A stretch of DNA of 64,000 nt from Flavisolibacter amylovorans (GTDB lineage: Bacteria; Bacteroidota; Bacteroidia; Chitinophagales; Chitinophagaceae): NCBI RefSeq assembly GCF_039541815.1, contig NZ_BAABGY010000015.1, forward strand, positions 1 to 64,000, given 5' to 3'. Below, in pieces: positions 47,979 through 56,134 of the stretch (position 1 is its first letter; each line of letters begins with the position of its first letter). The notes under the pieces are model-generated. The model was not told where the DNA came from. It ran no database searches and saw only the letters and a program-made list of their open reading frames with translations. Both the position numbers and the translations under genes were made by a program.

Positions 47979-50222
47979 ATGAAACGACTGCCCTCGCTCG
48001 ATCCCCGCTGGTTCCAGGCCGGCTTCCAGTTGCTGTTTCTCCTGTACGGCCTCTTCTGGCTCGGCTGGCGCATCCCGGCGTTCCACCTGGCGATCTCGAT
48101 CGGCGGCTGCGGGCTGCTCCAATGGGCCTTCGAAAGCATCCGCCAGCGGCGCCCGATCCCCCTGCGGGGCGCGCAGGGCTTCGGCAGCTGGGGCTTCAGC
48201 GTGCTCATCAGCGCCCTCAGCCTCTGCCTGCTCCTGCGCTGCAACAGCCCGCTCACCAGCGCGCTCGCGGCGTTTTGCACCGTCGGCTCCAAGTACGTGT
48301 TCCGCGTCCGGGGCCGGCACTTCTTCAACCCCTCGGCCTTCGGCATCGTAGCGGTGCTGCTCTTCAGCGGCGACGCCTGGCTTTCGCCGGCCCAATGGGG
48401 CAGCAACGCGGTGCTGTTCTTCTTCCTCCTCACGCTCGGCACCATCGTGGTAACGCGCGTGCAAAAGCTCGACGTGAGCCTTGCCTTTCTCCTCGCCTTC
48501 GCGGGCCTCACCGCCTGGCGGCAGCTCGGCGTGCTGGGCTGGCCCGCCGATCACTTCGCCCACACGCTGGCCACCGGCAGCCTGCTGCTCTTTACCTTCT
48601 TCATGATCTCCGACCCGCGCAGCACCCCGGCGCACCCGCTGGCCCGCATCGCCTTCGGCATCATCGTGGGCGCGGGCGCCTTCTACCTCTCGGCCTACCG
48701 CTGGTGGTACAACACGCCGCTCCTCGTGCTCGTGGCCGCGGCGCCCCTCGTGCCCCTGTTCGACCGGCTATATCCCGCCGCCGGCTTTGAATGGCGGGCA
48801 ACGGCGCTGCGCTTTCCGGCGGTGGCCTGGCTGCTGCGCCTCCGTATTCCTACGGGGCTGCGCAAAGGCGCCATCGTGCTCATCGGGCTCGGACTCGGGC
48901 TGCAGGCGCTCGCTTTCTGCGGCTTTTACGTAAGCAAGGCCGACGGCACCCTCAAGAACAAGACGTCTCAAGTGATCATGGTGCGCGACGGCGAGCGCAA
49001 CTCCATCACGATGTACAACGACTTCAAGGGCGACTTCAAGGACTTTGCGATGGTGGTACCCGTACCCGTAGTACTACAGAAGAGCGACATCCGCGTGGTG
49101 GATCCCGGCATCTTCACGCGGCTCAACGACTACAGCAAGCCGCGGCTCGTGGAGTACTTCGACCAGGATCCCTGCCGGCGGTACGACCTCGAAGAAACGG
49201 TGGTCACTTCCATGGGCGTAAGGCGCCGTTCAGCGGACGCAACGAAAAGCACCGGCAGGGTCAAAATTGAAGCGCAGTACGTGGTGGGCGAATACGACAT
49301 CCTGATCCTGAGCGCGCAGGAATCGGCAGGCCTCCGCACCTGGCTCGACGAGAACGGCTACCACATTCCCGAAGGCGCCGAAGAGGTGCTCGAACCCTAT
49401 ATCAAATCCAACCTGAAGTTCTTCGTGGTGAAGGTGAACGAAAAGGAGCTGAAGAAAATTCAAAACAACTTCCTGCGGCCGATCCAGATCGAGTTCAGCT
49501 CCCCGAAGTTCATGCTCCCGATCCGCCTCGGCATGGCCAACGCCGACGGCGACCAGGACCTCCTCGTGTATGCCCTGAGCCGCAAGGGGCGCGTGGAGTG
49601 CACCAACTACCGCACCGTGCCGATGCCAACGGGACAAACGATCCCCGAGTTTGTGCAGCAGGATTTCGGACGCTTCTATGCAAAAGCCTTCGAGCGCCGC
49701 TGGGAGCGCGAAGGACGCGCGCTGGGCCTGCTCGAATATGCCTGGGACGTGAGCCCGAGCAACTACGTGAAGTGCGACCCCTGCGTGTCGGAGGCGCCCG
49801 CAGCGCACGACCTCGTGCAGGCCGGCGTGTGGTGGATCAGCCCGCGGCGCGGCGCCCCGCCGGAAGGCAACGACAACGTGCATTTTACGCGCCTGCACTT
49901 CCGCTACAACCGCCGCAGCTTCCCGCAGGACCTCATCTTCCAGGTAACGCCGAACAAGGAACCCTTCCAGGCGCGCTACGTGCTCACGCATCCCGCTAAA
50001 GGCCCGTTTCAATGCGCCGATTCCACGAACTACCTGGAGACCGTGCGCAAGCGCCGGGCCGAGGAGCTGAAGCACCTGGGCGAGCTCACCGGCACCTCTT
50101 ACCGCGACTGGAGCGCCCTCGACAAAACGGATCCGCGCCCGGCACCCGACGCCTCCTATGCCGCGGTCAGTAAGTCTGCCCAACGCCGCAACGGCGGCCT
50201 CCTGCGCTGGCTCGGGTGGTGA
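47979..50222 (+). CDS. NqrB/RnfD-like membrane domain fused to a DUF2330 domain
   Basis: A 747-residue protein; the start MKRLPSLDPRWFQAG is used because upstream codons show no membrane or family character. Residues 10-330 have about nine membrane helices with features of the NqrB/RnfD family: SKYVFRVRGRHFFNPSAFGI and TFFMISDPRSTPAHPLARI. After a last helix (IVLIGLGLGLQALAFCGFYV) comes DUF2330: TSQVIMVRDGERNSITMYND, then FKDFAMVVPVPVVLQ, Cys in DQDPC and CDPC, and later conserved blocks. DUF2330 would face the outside. NqrB/RnfD bind FMN and quinone in Na+ or H+ pumps, but no other Nqr or Rnf subunit is here; function unknown. Confidence 0.8.
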   Translation: MKRLPSLDPRWFQAGFQLLFLLYGLFWLGWRIPAFHLAISIGGCGLLQWAFESIRQRRPIPLRGAQGFGSWGFSVLISALSLCLLLRCNSPLTSALAAFCTVGSKYVFRVRGRHFFNPSAFGIVAVLLFSGDAWLSPAQWGSNAVLFFFLLTLGTIVVTRVQKLDVSLAFLLAFAGLTAWRQLGVLGWPADHFAHTLATGSLLLFTFFMISDPRSTPAHPLARIAFGIIVGAGAFYLSAYRWWYNTPLLVLVAAAPLVPLFDRLYPAAGFEWRATALRFPAVAWLLRLRIPTGLRKGAIVLIGLGLGLQALAFCGFYVSKADGTLKNKTSQVIMVRDGERNSITMYNDFKGDFKDFAMVVPVPVVLQKSDIRVVDPGIFTRLNDYSKPRLVEYFDQDPCRRYDLEETVVTSMGVRRRSADATKSTGRVKIEAQYVVGEYDILILSAQESAGLRTWLDENGYHIPEGAEEVLEPYIKSNLKFFVVKVNEKELKKIQNNFLRPIQIEFSSPKFMLPIRLGMANADGDQDLLVYALSRKGRVECTNYRTVPMPTGQTIPEFVQQDFGRFYAKAFERRWEREGRALGLLEYAWDVSPSNYVKCDPCVSEAPAAHDLVQAGVWWISPRRGAPPEGNDNVHFTRLHFRYNRRSFPQDLIFQVTPNKEPFQARYVLTHPAKGPFQCADSTNYLETVRKRRAEELKHLGELTGTSYRDWSALDKTDPRPAPDASYAAVSKSAQRRNGGLLRWLGW

Positions 50223-50223
50223 C

Positions 50224-50535
50224 CCATCCCCCGCCCCAACCTCACCCCCCGGCCCCTCTCCGGGGCAGAGGGGTGACTCAAGTTGAAATGAACTCATTTG
50301 ACGCTGGCTTTCATTTAGGTTGAATGGTCGTAACAAGCAGGCGCCAAGGCGGCATGCCGTCACGCTACAAAAAAGAGAAACCCCGACATCTCGGATGTCG
50401 GGGTTTTATATTGTTGAATCTTCAGCTTTAGTAACGATATCTACTGTAGTTCCGTCCCACAGAGTCACCCCTTCCCTTTGGACAAACGAGCGAAGTGAAG
50501 GTTGCGCGCGTAGCGCTGGTCGGGGGGATGGGTCA
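50224..50535. mobile_element. Composite repeat element, copy 3
   Basis: Left arm 50224-50283 (family B: CCCCGGCCCCTCTCCGGGG then GGGGTGACTCAAGTTGAAAT), hairpin 50377-50408, right arm about 50455-50535 beginning CAGAGTCACCCCTTCCC and ending GGGGGGATGGGTCA. The right arm contains the same extra tract (ACGAGCGAAGTGAAGG, TTGCGCGCG) as copy 1. It fills the gap between convergent genes and its last bases form the stop codon of the receiver gene. Confidence 0.65.
50377..50408. terminator. Bidirectional terminator inside composite copy 3
   Basis: AAACCCCGACATC and GATGTCGGGGTTT pair around TCG, with flanking A and T tracts. Confidence 0.8.
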
Positions 50536-50928
50536 TCCCGCCTTCATCGCATAGGACACGAGGTGACGCACGGTATGGCGCAGCGAGTTGAAATCATAGG
50601 GCTTTACCACGAGGTCGGTCTTGTAGGCCGATACGAACACGATCTCGCTCGCGTGGCTGCCGGTGGAGAACATGACCACGGGGATCCCGGAATAGACCGG
50701 GTGCTGCTTCAGGAGCTTCAGCGTTTCGCGGCCGTTGAGCACCGGCATGTTGATGTCGAGGATGATGAGGCTCGGGAGGTGAATGGCGTCATCGAGGTAG
50801 CGCAGGAGCTCGGCCCCGTTCTCGAGGCTAAGCAGGTCGTAGTCGTCGATGCCGGTGAACGCTTCGCGCAGCAGCAGCACGTCGTCCGGGTCGTCCTCCA
50901 CGTAAATGATGTATTTACTCGCAGTCAT
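50533..50928 (-). CDS. Stand-alone response regulator receiver (Rcp1/CheY-like)
   Basis: A 131-residue receiver with acidic residues Glu11-Asp12-Asp13 (YVEDDPDD), phosphoacceptor Asp58 (IILDINMPVLNG) and Lys109 (LVVKPYDF). Pattern EDDPDD and the D-I-N-M-P core match the small Rcp1-type receivers, usually encoded by a hybrid kinase partner. None is adjacent. The chosen start MTASKYIIYVEDD leaves out 71 upstream codons of non-coding character. The stop codon is supplied by composite copy 3. Confidence 0.9.
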   Translation of the reverse strand: MTASKYIIYVEDDPDDVLLLREAFTGIDDYDLLSLENGAELLRYLDDAIHLPSLIILDINMPVLNGRETLKLLKQHPVYSGIPVVMFSTGSHASEIVFVSAYKTDLVVKPYDFNSLRHTVRHLVSYAMKAG

Positions 50929-51164
50929 AAGCAGGGGGGCGTTTTTGGTTATCCAAACGCAAGCAGTCGGTTCTGAAAGGGAAAAGGGAGGGGAAAGCAG
51001 TAAAGCCGATCGGTGGTAGCAGTTGTTCTCTTGATCTAAGGTACATAAACAATGGCATCCGGCGGCCTGCACGGCGCGGTTAATTATGCCTTTTATGGGT
51101 ATACGCTTACCGGCGGCGGCGGCCCGAAAAGCCGCGCCCACAAAGTGTTTCCCGTACGCAAAGA

Positions 51165-52385
51165 CTAAAGCTCGCCCTCTTTTCTGCCGGCGCCGTCGTC
51201 CTTAGCCTGCCGTTTTTCATCCACCTGCTTAGGGTCGGTGGGCTCGATGTCGTTCTGGCGCTTCAGCGCATCCTGCACCTTCCGGCTCTTCTGGCGCAGG
51301 ATGGGCAGGCGCATCGGGCTCTGGCGGGGCCGCTCGTCGCCCAGCAGCACGCCCCACTGCCGCAGGCTCTCGCTGCGGTCGAACACGATCTTGAGTACGG
51401 CGATGATGGGTAACGAGAGGAACATGCCCGAGATGCCCGCCAGCGCGCCCGCGAGGATCACGCCCACGATGGTAGCCAGCGCGTTGATACGCACCTTGGA
51501 GCCCACGATGCGCGGCATCAGGATGTTGTTGTCGAGGAACTGCACGAAGGCGATGGTGCCGAGCACCGCAAGGATCGGCCAGAGCTCCTGGGACGAGGAA
51601 AGCGTGATGAGCACACCGATCAGGTTGCCGATGAGCGCGCCCACATAGGGAATGAGGTTGAGCAGCGCGAAGATGGCACCGATGAGGATGGCGTGCTTGA
51701 TGCCGATCACGAGCAGGATGCCCCCGAGCAGCACCGTGATGTAGGCGATCTGGATGAGCAGCCCGCCGAGGTAACTCTTGATGATGATCTCCGATTCGCG
51801 CACGGCCTCTTCCACCTTGGCGTGATCGGGCTTCGGGAACCAGAGGAAAATAAAGCGGATGAGCAGATTCTTGTAATACAGCAGCAGGAAGATATAGATC
51901 GGCAGCAGGCCCACGAATACCAGGATGCCGGTGATCGACGAAGCGGCTCCCTGGGCCCATCCGGTGGCGACGTTCATCAGCTTCTCGTTCTGGTCGGTGA
52001 TCAGCGCCGTTTGCTTGGCGGTGGAGTACCCGAAGCGCTCGCTGATCCACTGGCTGAACGTATTGAGGTGGAGCCGCACGTTCTGCTTGATCACCGGGAA
52101 GTCGGACATCAGGTTGGTGAGCTGTGCCGAGAAGAACCAGACGAGGAGGCCGACGGCGATGATGAGCGCCAACAGGCTGAGGCCGATGGCCAGCATGTCG
52201 GGGAGCTTGCGGCGGCGCAGCCAGCGGTAGAGCGGCAGCAGCATGATGGCCAGGAAAAACGCCAGGATGAGGGGCGCCAGGATATCCTGCCCGGCAATGA
52301 TGATCATTCCCAGGAAATAAAGCCCAATGAGCTCGATGGCCCGGCGGACGGTTAACGGCATAGCTTCCACGATTTTGTTCTGCAT
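51165..52385 (-). CDS. AI-2E family transporter, paralogue 2
   Basis: A 406-residue inner-membrane protein. N-terminal helices (AIELIGLYFLGMIIIAGQDI, LILAFFLAIMLLPLYRWL), one at 65-85, a soluble central region, then the C-terminal helix block with FALLNLIPYVGALIGNLIGV, FLDNNILMPRIVGSKVRINA and GALAGISGMFLSLPI. The last 60 residues are highly charged and cytoplasmic. It is clearly of the same family as 22343-23443 but differs in the central loop and the tail, so it may carry another substrate. Confidence 0.9.
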   Translation of the reverse strand: MQNKIVEAMPLTVRRAIELIGLYFLGMIIIAGQDILAPLILAFFLAIMLLPLYRWLRRRKLPDMLAIGLSLLALIIAVGLLVWFFSAQLTNLMSDFPVIKQNVRLHLNTFSQWISERFGYSTAKQTALITDQNEKLMNVATGWAQGAASSITGILVFVGLLPIYIFLLLYYKNLLIRFIFLWFPKPDHAKVEEAVRESEIIIKSYLGGLLIQIAYITVLLGGILLVIGIKHAILIGAIFALLNLIPYVGALIGNLIGVLITLSSSQELWPILAVLGTIAFVQFLDNNILMPRIVGSKVRINALATIVGVILAGALAGISGMFLSLPIIAVLKIVFDRSESLRQWGVLLGDERPRQSPMRLPILRQKSRKVQDALKRQNDIEPTDPKQVDEKRQAKDDGAGRKEGEL

Positions 52386-52414
52386 AAAGATAAAAAGCAG
52401 GCCACGGAGAGATG

Positions 52415-52447
52415 GAGTTTGTAGTTTGAAGTTTAAAGTTTGAAGTT
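52415..52447. repeat. Word array AGTTTGAAGTTTAAAGTTTG (period about 7-8)
   Basis: Upstream of the permease start. An inverted counterpart (CTTCAAAC, AAACTTCAAAC) lies at 52587-52619, so the two could pair across 140 bases. Confidence 0.65.
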
Positions 52448-52586
52448 AGGTCGCTTAAAGCAGCGTGTGCTTTTCAGGTTTGTACCTCCGGTCTTTTAGC
52501 GTTGCCGGACCTACCAATCTTCTTCTGAAAGCAAAAGCTGCTTCGCTTTACCTATAGCAACAACCTGGAAGGAAAGCTCCGCCTGA

Positions 52587-52619
52587 AGAACTTCAAACAT
52601 CGAACGCCAAACTTCAAAC
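52587..52619. repeat. Inverted partner array ACTTCAAACATCGAACGCC
   Basis: Reverse complement of the word at 52415-52447; it precedes the YtxH-like gene. Confidence 0.6.
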
Positions 52620-52678
52620 TGTTCCGCTGCGCGGAACCGCGGCACACGGATTGAATAGATGCCGCAAATTGATTTCCC

Positions 52679-52864
52679 ATGAAGAAGATCCTCCTGGGCG
52701 CACTCGTTTGTGCTGCCGTGGCCGGCGTGGTGGCCTATGCCATCAACCCCGAGAAAATGAACGAAACCCTCGGCGACCTGAAGAAAAAGGCCGAAGACCT
52801 GCTGGGCAAGGCCTCCGAAACACTCGACGACCTCCGCACCGAGGCCGGCAGCCAGATGGGCTAA
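52679..52864 (+). CDS. Small YtxH-like membrane protein
   Basis: A 61-residue protein. Residues 1-20 (MKKILLGALVCAAVAGVVAY) form a membrane helix or uncleaved signal; residues 25-58 (MNETLGDLKKKAEDLLGKAS, then ETLDDLRTEAG) form an amphipathic helix with heptad character, as in YtxH-type general-stress proteins. Likely anchored in the inner membrane. Confidence 0.7.
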   Translation: MKKILLGALVCAAVAGVVAYAINPEKMNETLGDLKKKAEDLLGKASETLDDLRTEAGSQMG

Positions 52865-53066
52865 GGGCCCCGCAACCGCCGTTACCGGATCGCCTGCAGC
52901 CCGCGCTGTCAGGCTTTCCGGCCGGCCGTGCGCCTGTACTAACGGCTACGCCTCCACGCACCCGCCGGTGCGGACAGGTATTGATTTTAACAAACCGACA
53001 GAAAACCCGGGGGCCTTTTTCCCGTCTTTTGATCGACCGTACCCGGTCGCTTAAAACCTCAAACAC

Positions 53067-53750
53067 ATGAAAAAACTTTTCCTTCCGCTCCTTGCCCTCC
53101 TGATGCTGCCCTTCGCCTGGTCGTGCAGCTCCTCGCGCCTGGCCAACTATACCCTTACCGAGCAGGATGCCGCCGACGCCATCCGCCAGCTCCTGCAGTT
53201 CGGCACCGAGGGCGGCGTCCGGGGTAATGCCTTCGCCAAGCAGAACATCATCAATACCGTGTTTCCCGAGCAGGTGGCCAAGGTCCTCAACACCGCCAAC
53301 GACCTCGGCCTTTCGAAAGACCTCGATAAGTTCACCACAACGCTCAGCACTGCTGCTACCGCCTCGGTGGAGCGCTCCGTGCCTGTATTTGCTGGTGCCA
53401 TCACGGGTATGCGCCTCAGCGATGCCATGTCCCTCGTAAAAGGCGGCGGCTCCTCGGCTACCGAGTACCTCAAGAGCCAGACCTCCAGCCAGCTCCTGAC
53501 GGCGCTGCGCCCGGTGATGGAGACCGCACTCGCCGAGTATAAGCTCAACACCATGTGGGACGACCTCACGAAGCCGATCAAGAACACCGGCCTCGGCAGC
53601 CGCCTTAACCTCGACCTCTCCAACCTGATGGCCATTGCCGTACGCGACGCCATGTTCCGGAAGATGGCCGAGAAAGAAGCAGAGATCCGCAACAACGCTT
53701 CCGCCCGTACCACGCCGCTGCTGCAGCGTGTCTTCGGCCGCAGCTGGTAA
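53067..53750 (+). CDS. DUF4197 lipoprotein
   Basis: A 227-residue protein; MKKLFLPLLALLMLPFAWSC gives the lipobox AWSC. The mature part is all-helical and matches DUF4197: TEQDAADAIRQLLQFGTEGG near the start, FPEQVAKVLNTANDLGL, SVERSVPVFAGAITGM and the SATEYLKSQTSSQLLTALRP block. Function of the family is unknown. Expected location is the periplasmic face of the inner or outer membrane. Confidence 0.88.
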   Translation: MKKLFLPLLALLMLPFAWSCSSSRLANYTLTEQDAADAIRQLLQFGTEGGVRGNAFAKQNIINTVFPEQVAKVLNTANDLGLSKDLDKFTTTLSTAATASVERSVPVFAGAITGMRLSDAMSLVKGGGSSATEYLKSQTSSQLLTALRPVMETALAEYKLNTMWDDLTKPIKNTGLGSRLNLDLSNLMAIAVRDAMFRKMAEKEAEIRNNASARTTPLLQRVFGRSW

Positions 53751-54164
53751 GGAGAGCGTCTATTTGTCTACTTGTGATTAGTAATGGGTCGTTTTGGGAC
53801 GGGCCTTACTTCCGGAAAAGGGTGGCTGCGAAGCGACCCTTTTCTCTTTTGGTAATGAGGACGCACTGCCGGGAGCCAGGCAAAACCTCGTGAACTCCGT
53901 GGGTTAAGGACGGAAAAGATCAGGATATTGCCAGGCGGGTAAATGAGTCGCCACGGCCGGGTTTGCAAACGTGCGACTGTAGAGCAACCGGGGAGCCGGA
54001 TTGGGGAACGAGCGTTAAAAAACTGTTTATCTAAAGCGTTGAAAATCATAATGTCCAATAGCAAGCTCAACATTTTCTATGCATTTGCGCGACTCTGGCA
54101 TGCTTTTGTATTATGGAGGGGTAACAGAGCAACCTTCGTGTTTCACCTGATAAAACGTAATGCT

Positions 54165-54707
54165 ATGAAAAAGCTACTTTCCGCAATCGCACTCGTATCG
54201 GTGATGGCCGCCTGTAACACGACGCCGGCCCCGACTACGACCACGACCACAACGACAACGACCCTGCCGGATACGGCCGGTCTTGCCCAATACCAGGCCT
54301 GGAAGGCTCAGAATGAGCTGATGGCCACCCAGAACATGATGAATGGCAACCAGGCCATGATGAACCCCGGCGTCGCCGCTCCGCAGGCCTATGCGCCTAC
54401 TACGAGCACCAGCACCCGCCGCTCCACGAGCAGCGCCCGCCGTTCGAGCAGCCGCTCTTATTCCGGTGGCTCCTCCTCGGGTGGCACGATGAACTCGAGC
54501 TCCTCGAACACCGCTTCCGCTCCTGCTAAGCGGGGCTGGAGCAAGGCTGCTAAAGGCGCCGTGATCGGTGGTGTAGCCGGTGCTGCCGGTGGTGCCATCA
54601 TCAACAAGAAGAACCGTGCTGCCGGTGCCGTGATCGGTGGTATTCTGGGTGCCGGTGCCGGTTACGGTATCGGACGCGCAGGCGATAAACGAGATGGCCG
54701 CTATTAA
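54165..54707 (+). CDS. Glycine-zipper (YMGG-like) lipoprotein, paralogue 2
   Basis: A 180-residue lipoprotein starting MKKLLSAIALVSVMAAC. A poly-Thr tract (ten Thr from about residue 25) is followed by LPDTAGLAQYQAWKAQ, a Ser/Arg-rich disordered part, and a glycine zipper (GAVIGGVAGAAGGAIINKKN, then AGAVIGGILGAGAGYGIGR). The zipper and the DTAGLA motif are shared with 21250-21867. The start is taken at 54165 because the upstream 74 codons lack signal character. The ACN-type threonine tract is a simple repeat that could slip. Confidence 0.85.
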   Translation: MKKLLSAIALVSVMAACNTTPAPTTTTTTTTTTLPDTAGLAQYQAWKAQNELMATQNMMNGNQAMMNPGVAAPQAYAPTTSTSTRRSTSSARRSSSRSYSGGSSSGGTMNSSSSNTASAPAKRGWSKAAKGAVIGGVAGAAGGAIINKKNRAAGAVIGGILGAGAGYGIGRAGDKRDGRY

Positions 54708-54736
54708 GCGTCTAATATATTGAAGAACACCCTGGA

Positions 54737-54767
54737 CGGGCCCTGGTTTTTACCGGGGCCCTTTTTT
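54737..54767 (+). terminator. Intrinsic terminator of glycine-zipper paralogue 2
   Basis: GGGCCCTGG and CCGGGGCCC pair around TTTTTA, followed by TTTTTT. Confidence 0.8.
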
Positions 54768-54770
54768 GAC

Positions 54771-55031
54771 CTCACCCCCGGCCCCTCTCCGGGGGTGAGG
54801 GGTGACTCTGCGGGACGGCACTACGGTAGCTGTCATTCCTAAAGCGGAAGATTCATCATTATAAAGCCCCGACATCGAAGATATCGGGGCTTCTCCTTTT
54901 AATCGCGCGACAGCATGCTGCCCAGGTGCCTGGTTTACTGCGACTCTTCGAGCAAATTGAAAGCGACATAGATAAGTTCACTTCAACTTGAGTCACCCCT
55001 CTCCCCCGGAGAGGGGCCGGGGGAGAGGTCT
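54771..55031. mobile_element. Composite repeat element, copy 4 (cleanest inverted termini)
   Basis: The outer 39 bases at each end are inverted repeats with two mismatches by eye (outer ends CCTCACCCCCGGCCCC and GGGGCCGGGGGAGAGG; inner ends GGGGTGACTC and GAGTCACCCC). Hairpin 54862-54893 lies inside. The inner right flank TTCACTTCAACTTGAGTCAC mirrors the inner left flank of copy 3. It separates two plus-strand genes. Confidence 0.7.
54862..54893. terminator. Hairpin inside composite copy 4
   Basis: AAAGCCCCGACATC and GATATCGGGGCTT pair with one G-T position around GAA; a T-rich tract follows. Confidence 0.6.
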
Positions 55032-55065
55032 CGGCACCAAGGTTGCGGGAAGAAACGGAAACGAC

Positions 55066-55929
55066 ATGCCTATGGAATCTCCACTGCCGGTGGTGCAACC
55101 CCAGCAAAAGCTAGCGCACCACTACGATGTAGCGACCATTATGGGCGGGCTCTACGGCGAGGGCATGATCGCGCTCAAAGGCGCCTTCTCCCGCGCATGG
55201 GCGGCCCGGCTGCACGAGGATGTGCTCGCGGCTTATGAAAACGCCCTGAAACGCCCCGGCGGTACGGTGGGCCGCGGACCCAAACGCCATTACGTAGAAA
55301 TACACCCCGAGGACATCCGCGGCTTCCTTGACCTCGTATCGCATCCCTGGGTAGTGGCCGTTTGTGAAGCCGTGCTTGGCCCGGAATACAAGGTAGTGGA
55401 GATCGGCTTCGACGTGCCCAACCCCGGCGCCGTGCACCAACCCTGGCACCGCGACTTCCCCGCGCCACCCGACACCATCGAGGGACGCCGCCTCAACTCG
55501 CTTGCCTTCAACCTCACGACCGTGGACGTAACCGACGAGATGGGCCCTTTCGAGATCGCGCCGGGCACGCAGTGGGACCTACCCGATGGCTTCGAGCACG
55601 GCATGTTCCCGCCAAAGGAGCTGTACCCGCGCTACGAGCAGCGCGCGTCGCGCCGGATGCCGCAAATGGGCGACATCTCCGCCCGCTCGGCCCTCACCAT
55701 TCACCGCGGCACGGCCAACAACTCCAACAAGGCCCGCCCCGCCCTCGTACTCGGAGTGGACGCGCCCGGGGCCATCAACGCGGAGCGCCACGACCTGCAG
55801 GTTACCCGCCCCTATTACGACAGCCTCCCCGAGGCCGTGCGCCGGCACCTCACCTGCCGCATCGTGGAAACGCTGGAGCCCATCGTACAAGCCCATACCA
55901 TCGAAGGACTGATGATGGGGGAAGCATGA
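55066..55929 (+). CDS. Phytanoyl-CoA dioxygenase (PhyH) family protein
   Basis: A 287-residue Fe(II)/2-oxoglutarate-dependent oxygenase. Iron ligands fit His128 and Asp130 (HQPWHRDF) and His213 (LTIHRGTANNS); the basic residue for 2-oxoglutarate lies shortly after (ARPALVLG). The jelly-roll strands around VVEIGFDVPNPG and LAFNLTTVDVTDEMGPFEI are typical. PhyH members hydroxylate fatty acyl chains or small metabolites; the substrate cannot be predicted. Start at MPMESPLP (55066); the longer frame begins inside composite copy 4. Confidence 0.88.
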   Translation: MPMESPLPVVQPQQKLAHHYDVATIMGGLYGEGMIALKGAFSRAWAARLHEDVLAAYENALKRPGGTVGRGPKRHYVEIHPEDIRGFLDLVSHPWVVAVCEAVLGPEYKVVEIGFDVPNPGAVHQPWHRDFPAPPDTIEGRRLNSLAFNLTTVDVTDEMGPFEIAPGTQWDLPDGFEHGMFPPKELYPRYEQRASRRMPQMGDISARSALTIHRGTANNSNKARPALVLGVDAPGAINAERHDLQVTRPYYDSLPEAVRRHLTCRIVETLEPIVQAHTIEGLMMGEA

Positions 55930-55931
55930 AG

Positions 55932-55967
55932 AATGTGCTGATGTGCTAATGGGGTAATGTGCTAATG
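55932..55967. repeat. Octamer array GATGTGCTAATGGGG (family D)
   Basis: Four octamers begin shortly after the PhyH stop codon. An inverted array is at 56101-56134. Confidence 0.8.
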
Positions 55968-56100
55968 GTTATCCCAATGTTGAGATGCTCCGCCTGAAAG
56001 GGCGGCCACTGGGTTTGCACACTACGATGTACCCTGAATGTGTATTGTTTAATAGGCCGCCCGATGTTGGAAGGACTGTTCAAAGGGAAGCGACCCCAAT

Positions 56101-56134
56101 CAGCACATCAGCACATTAACCCATTAGCACATTA
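56101..56134. repeat. Octamer array CAGCACAT / CATTAACC ending on a stop codon (family D)
   Basis: Inverted relative to 55932-55967; the last TTA is the complement of the AlkB stop codon. Confidence 0.85.

Noticed and set aside
47737..47982. 81-codon open frame upstream of the RnfD-like/DUF2330 gene
   Set aside because: Overlaps the chosen start in another frame and has no motif or leader; treated as intergenic.
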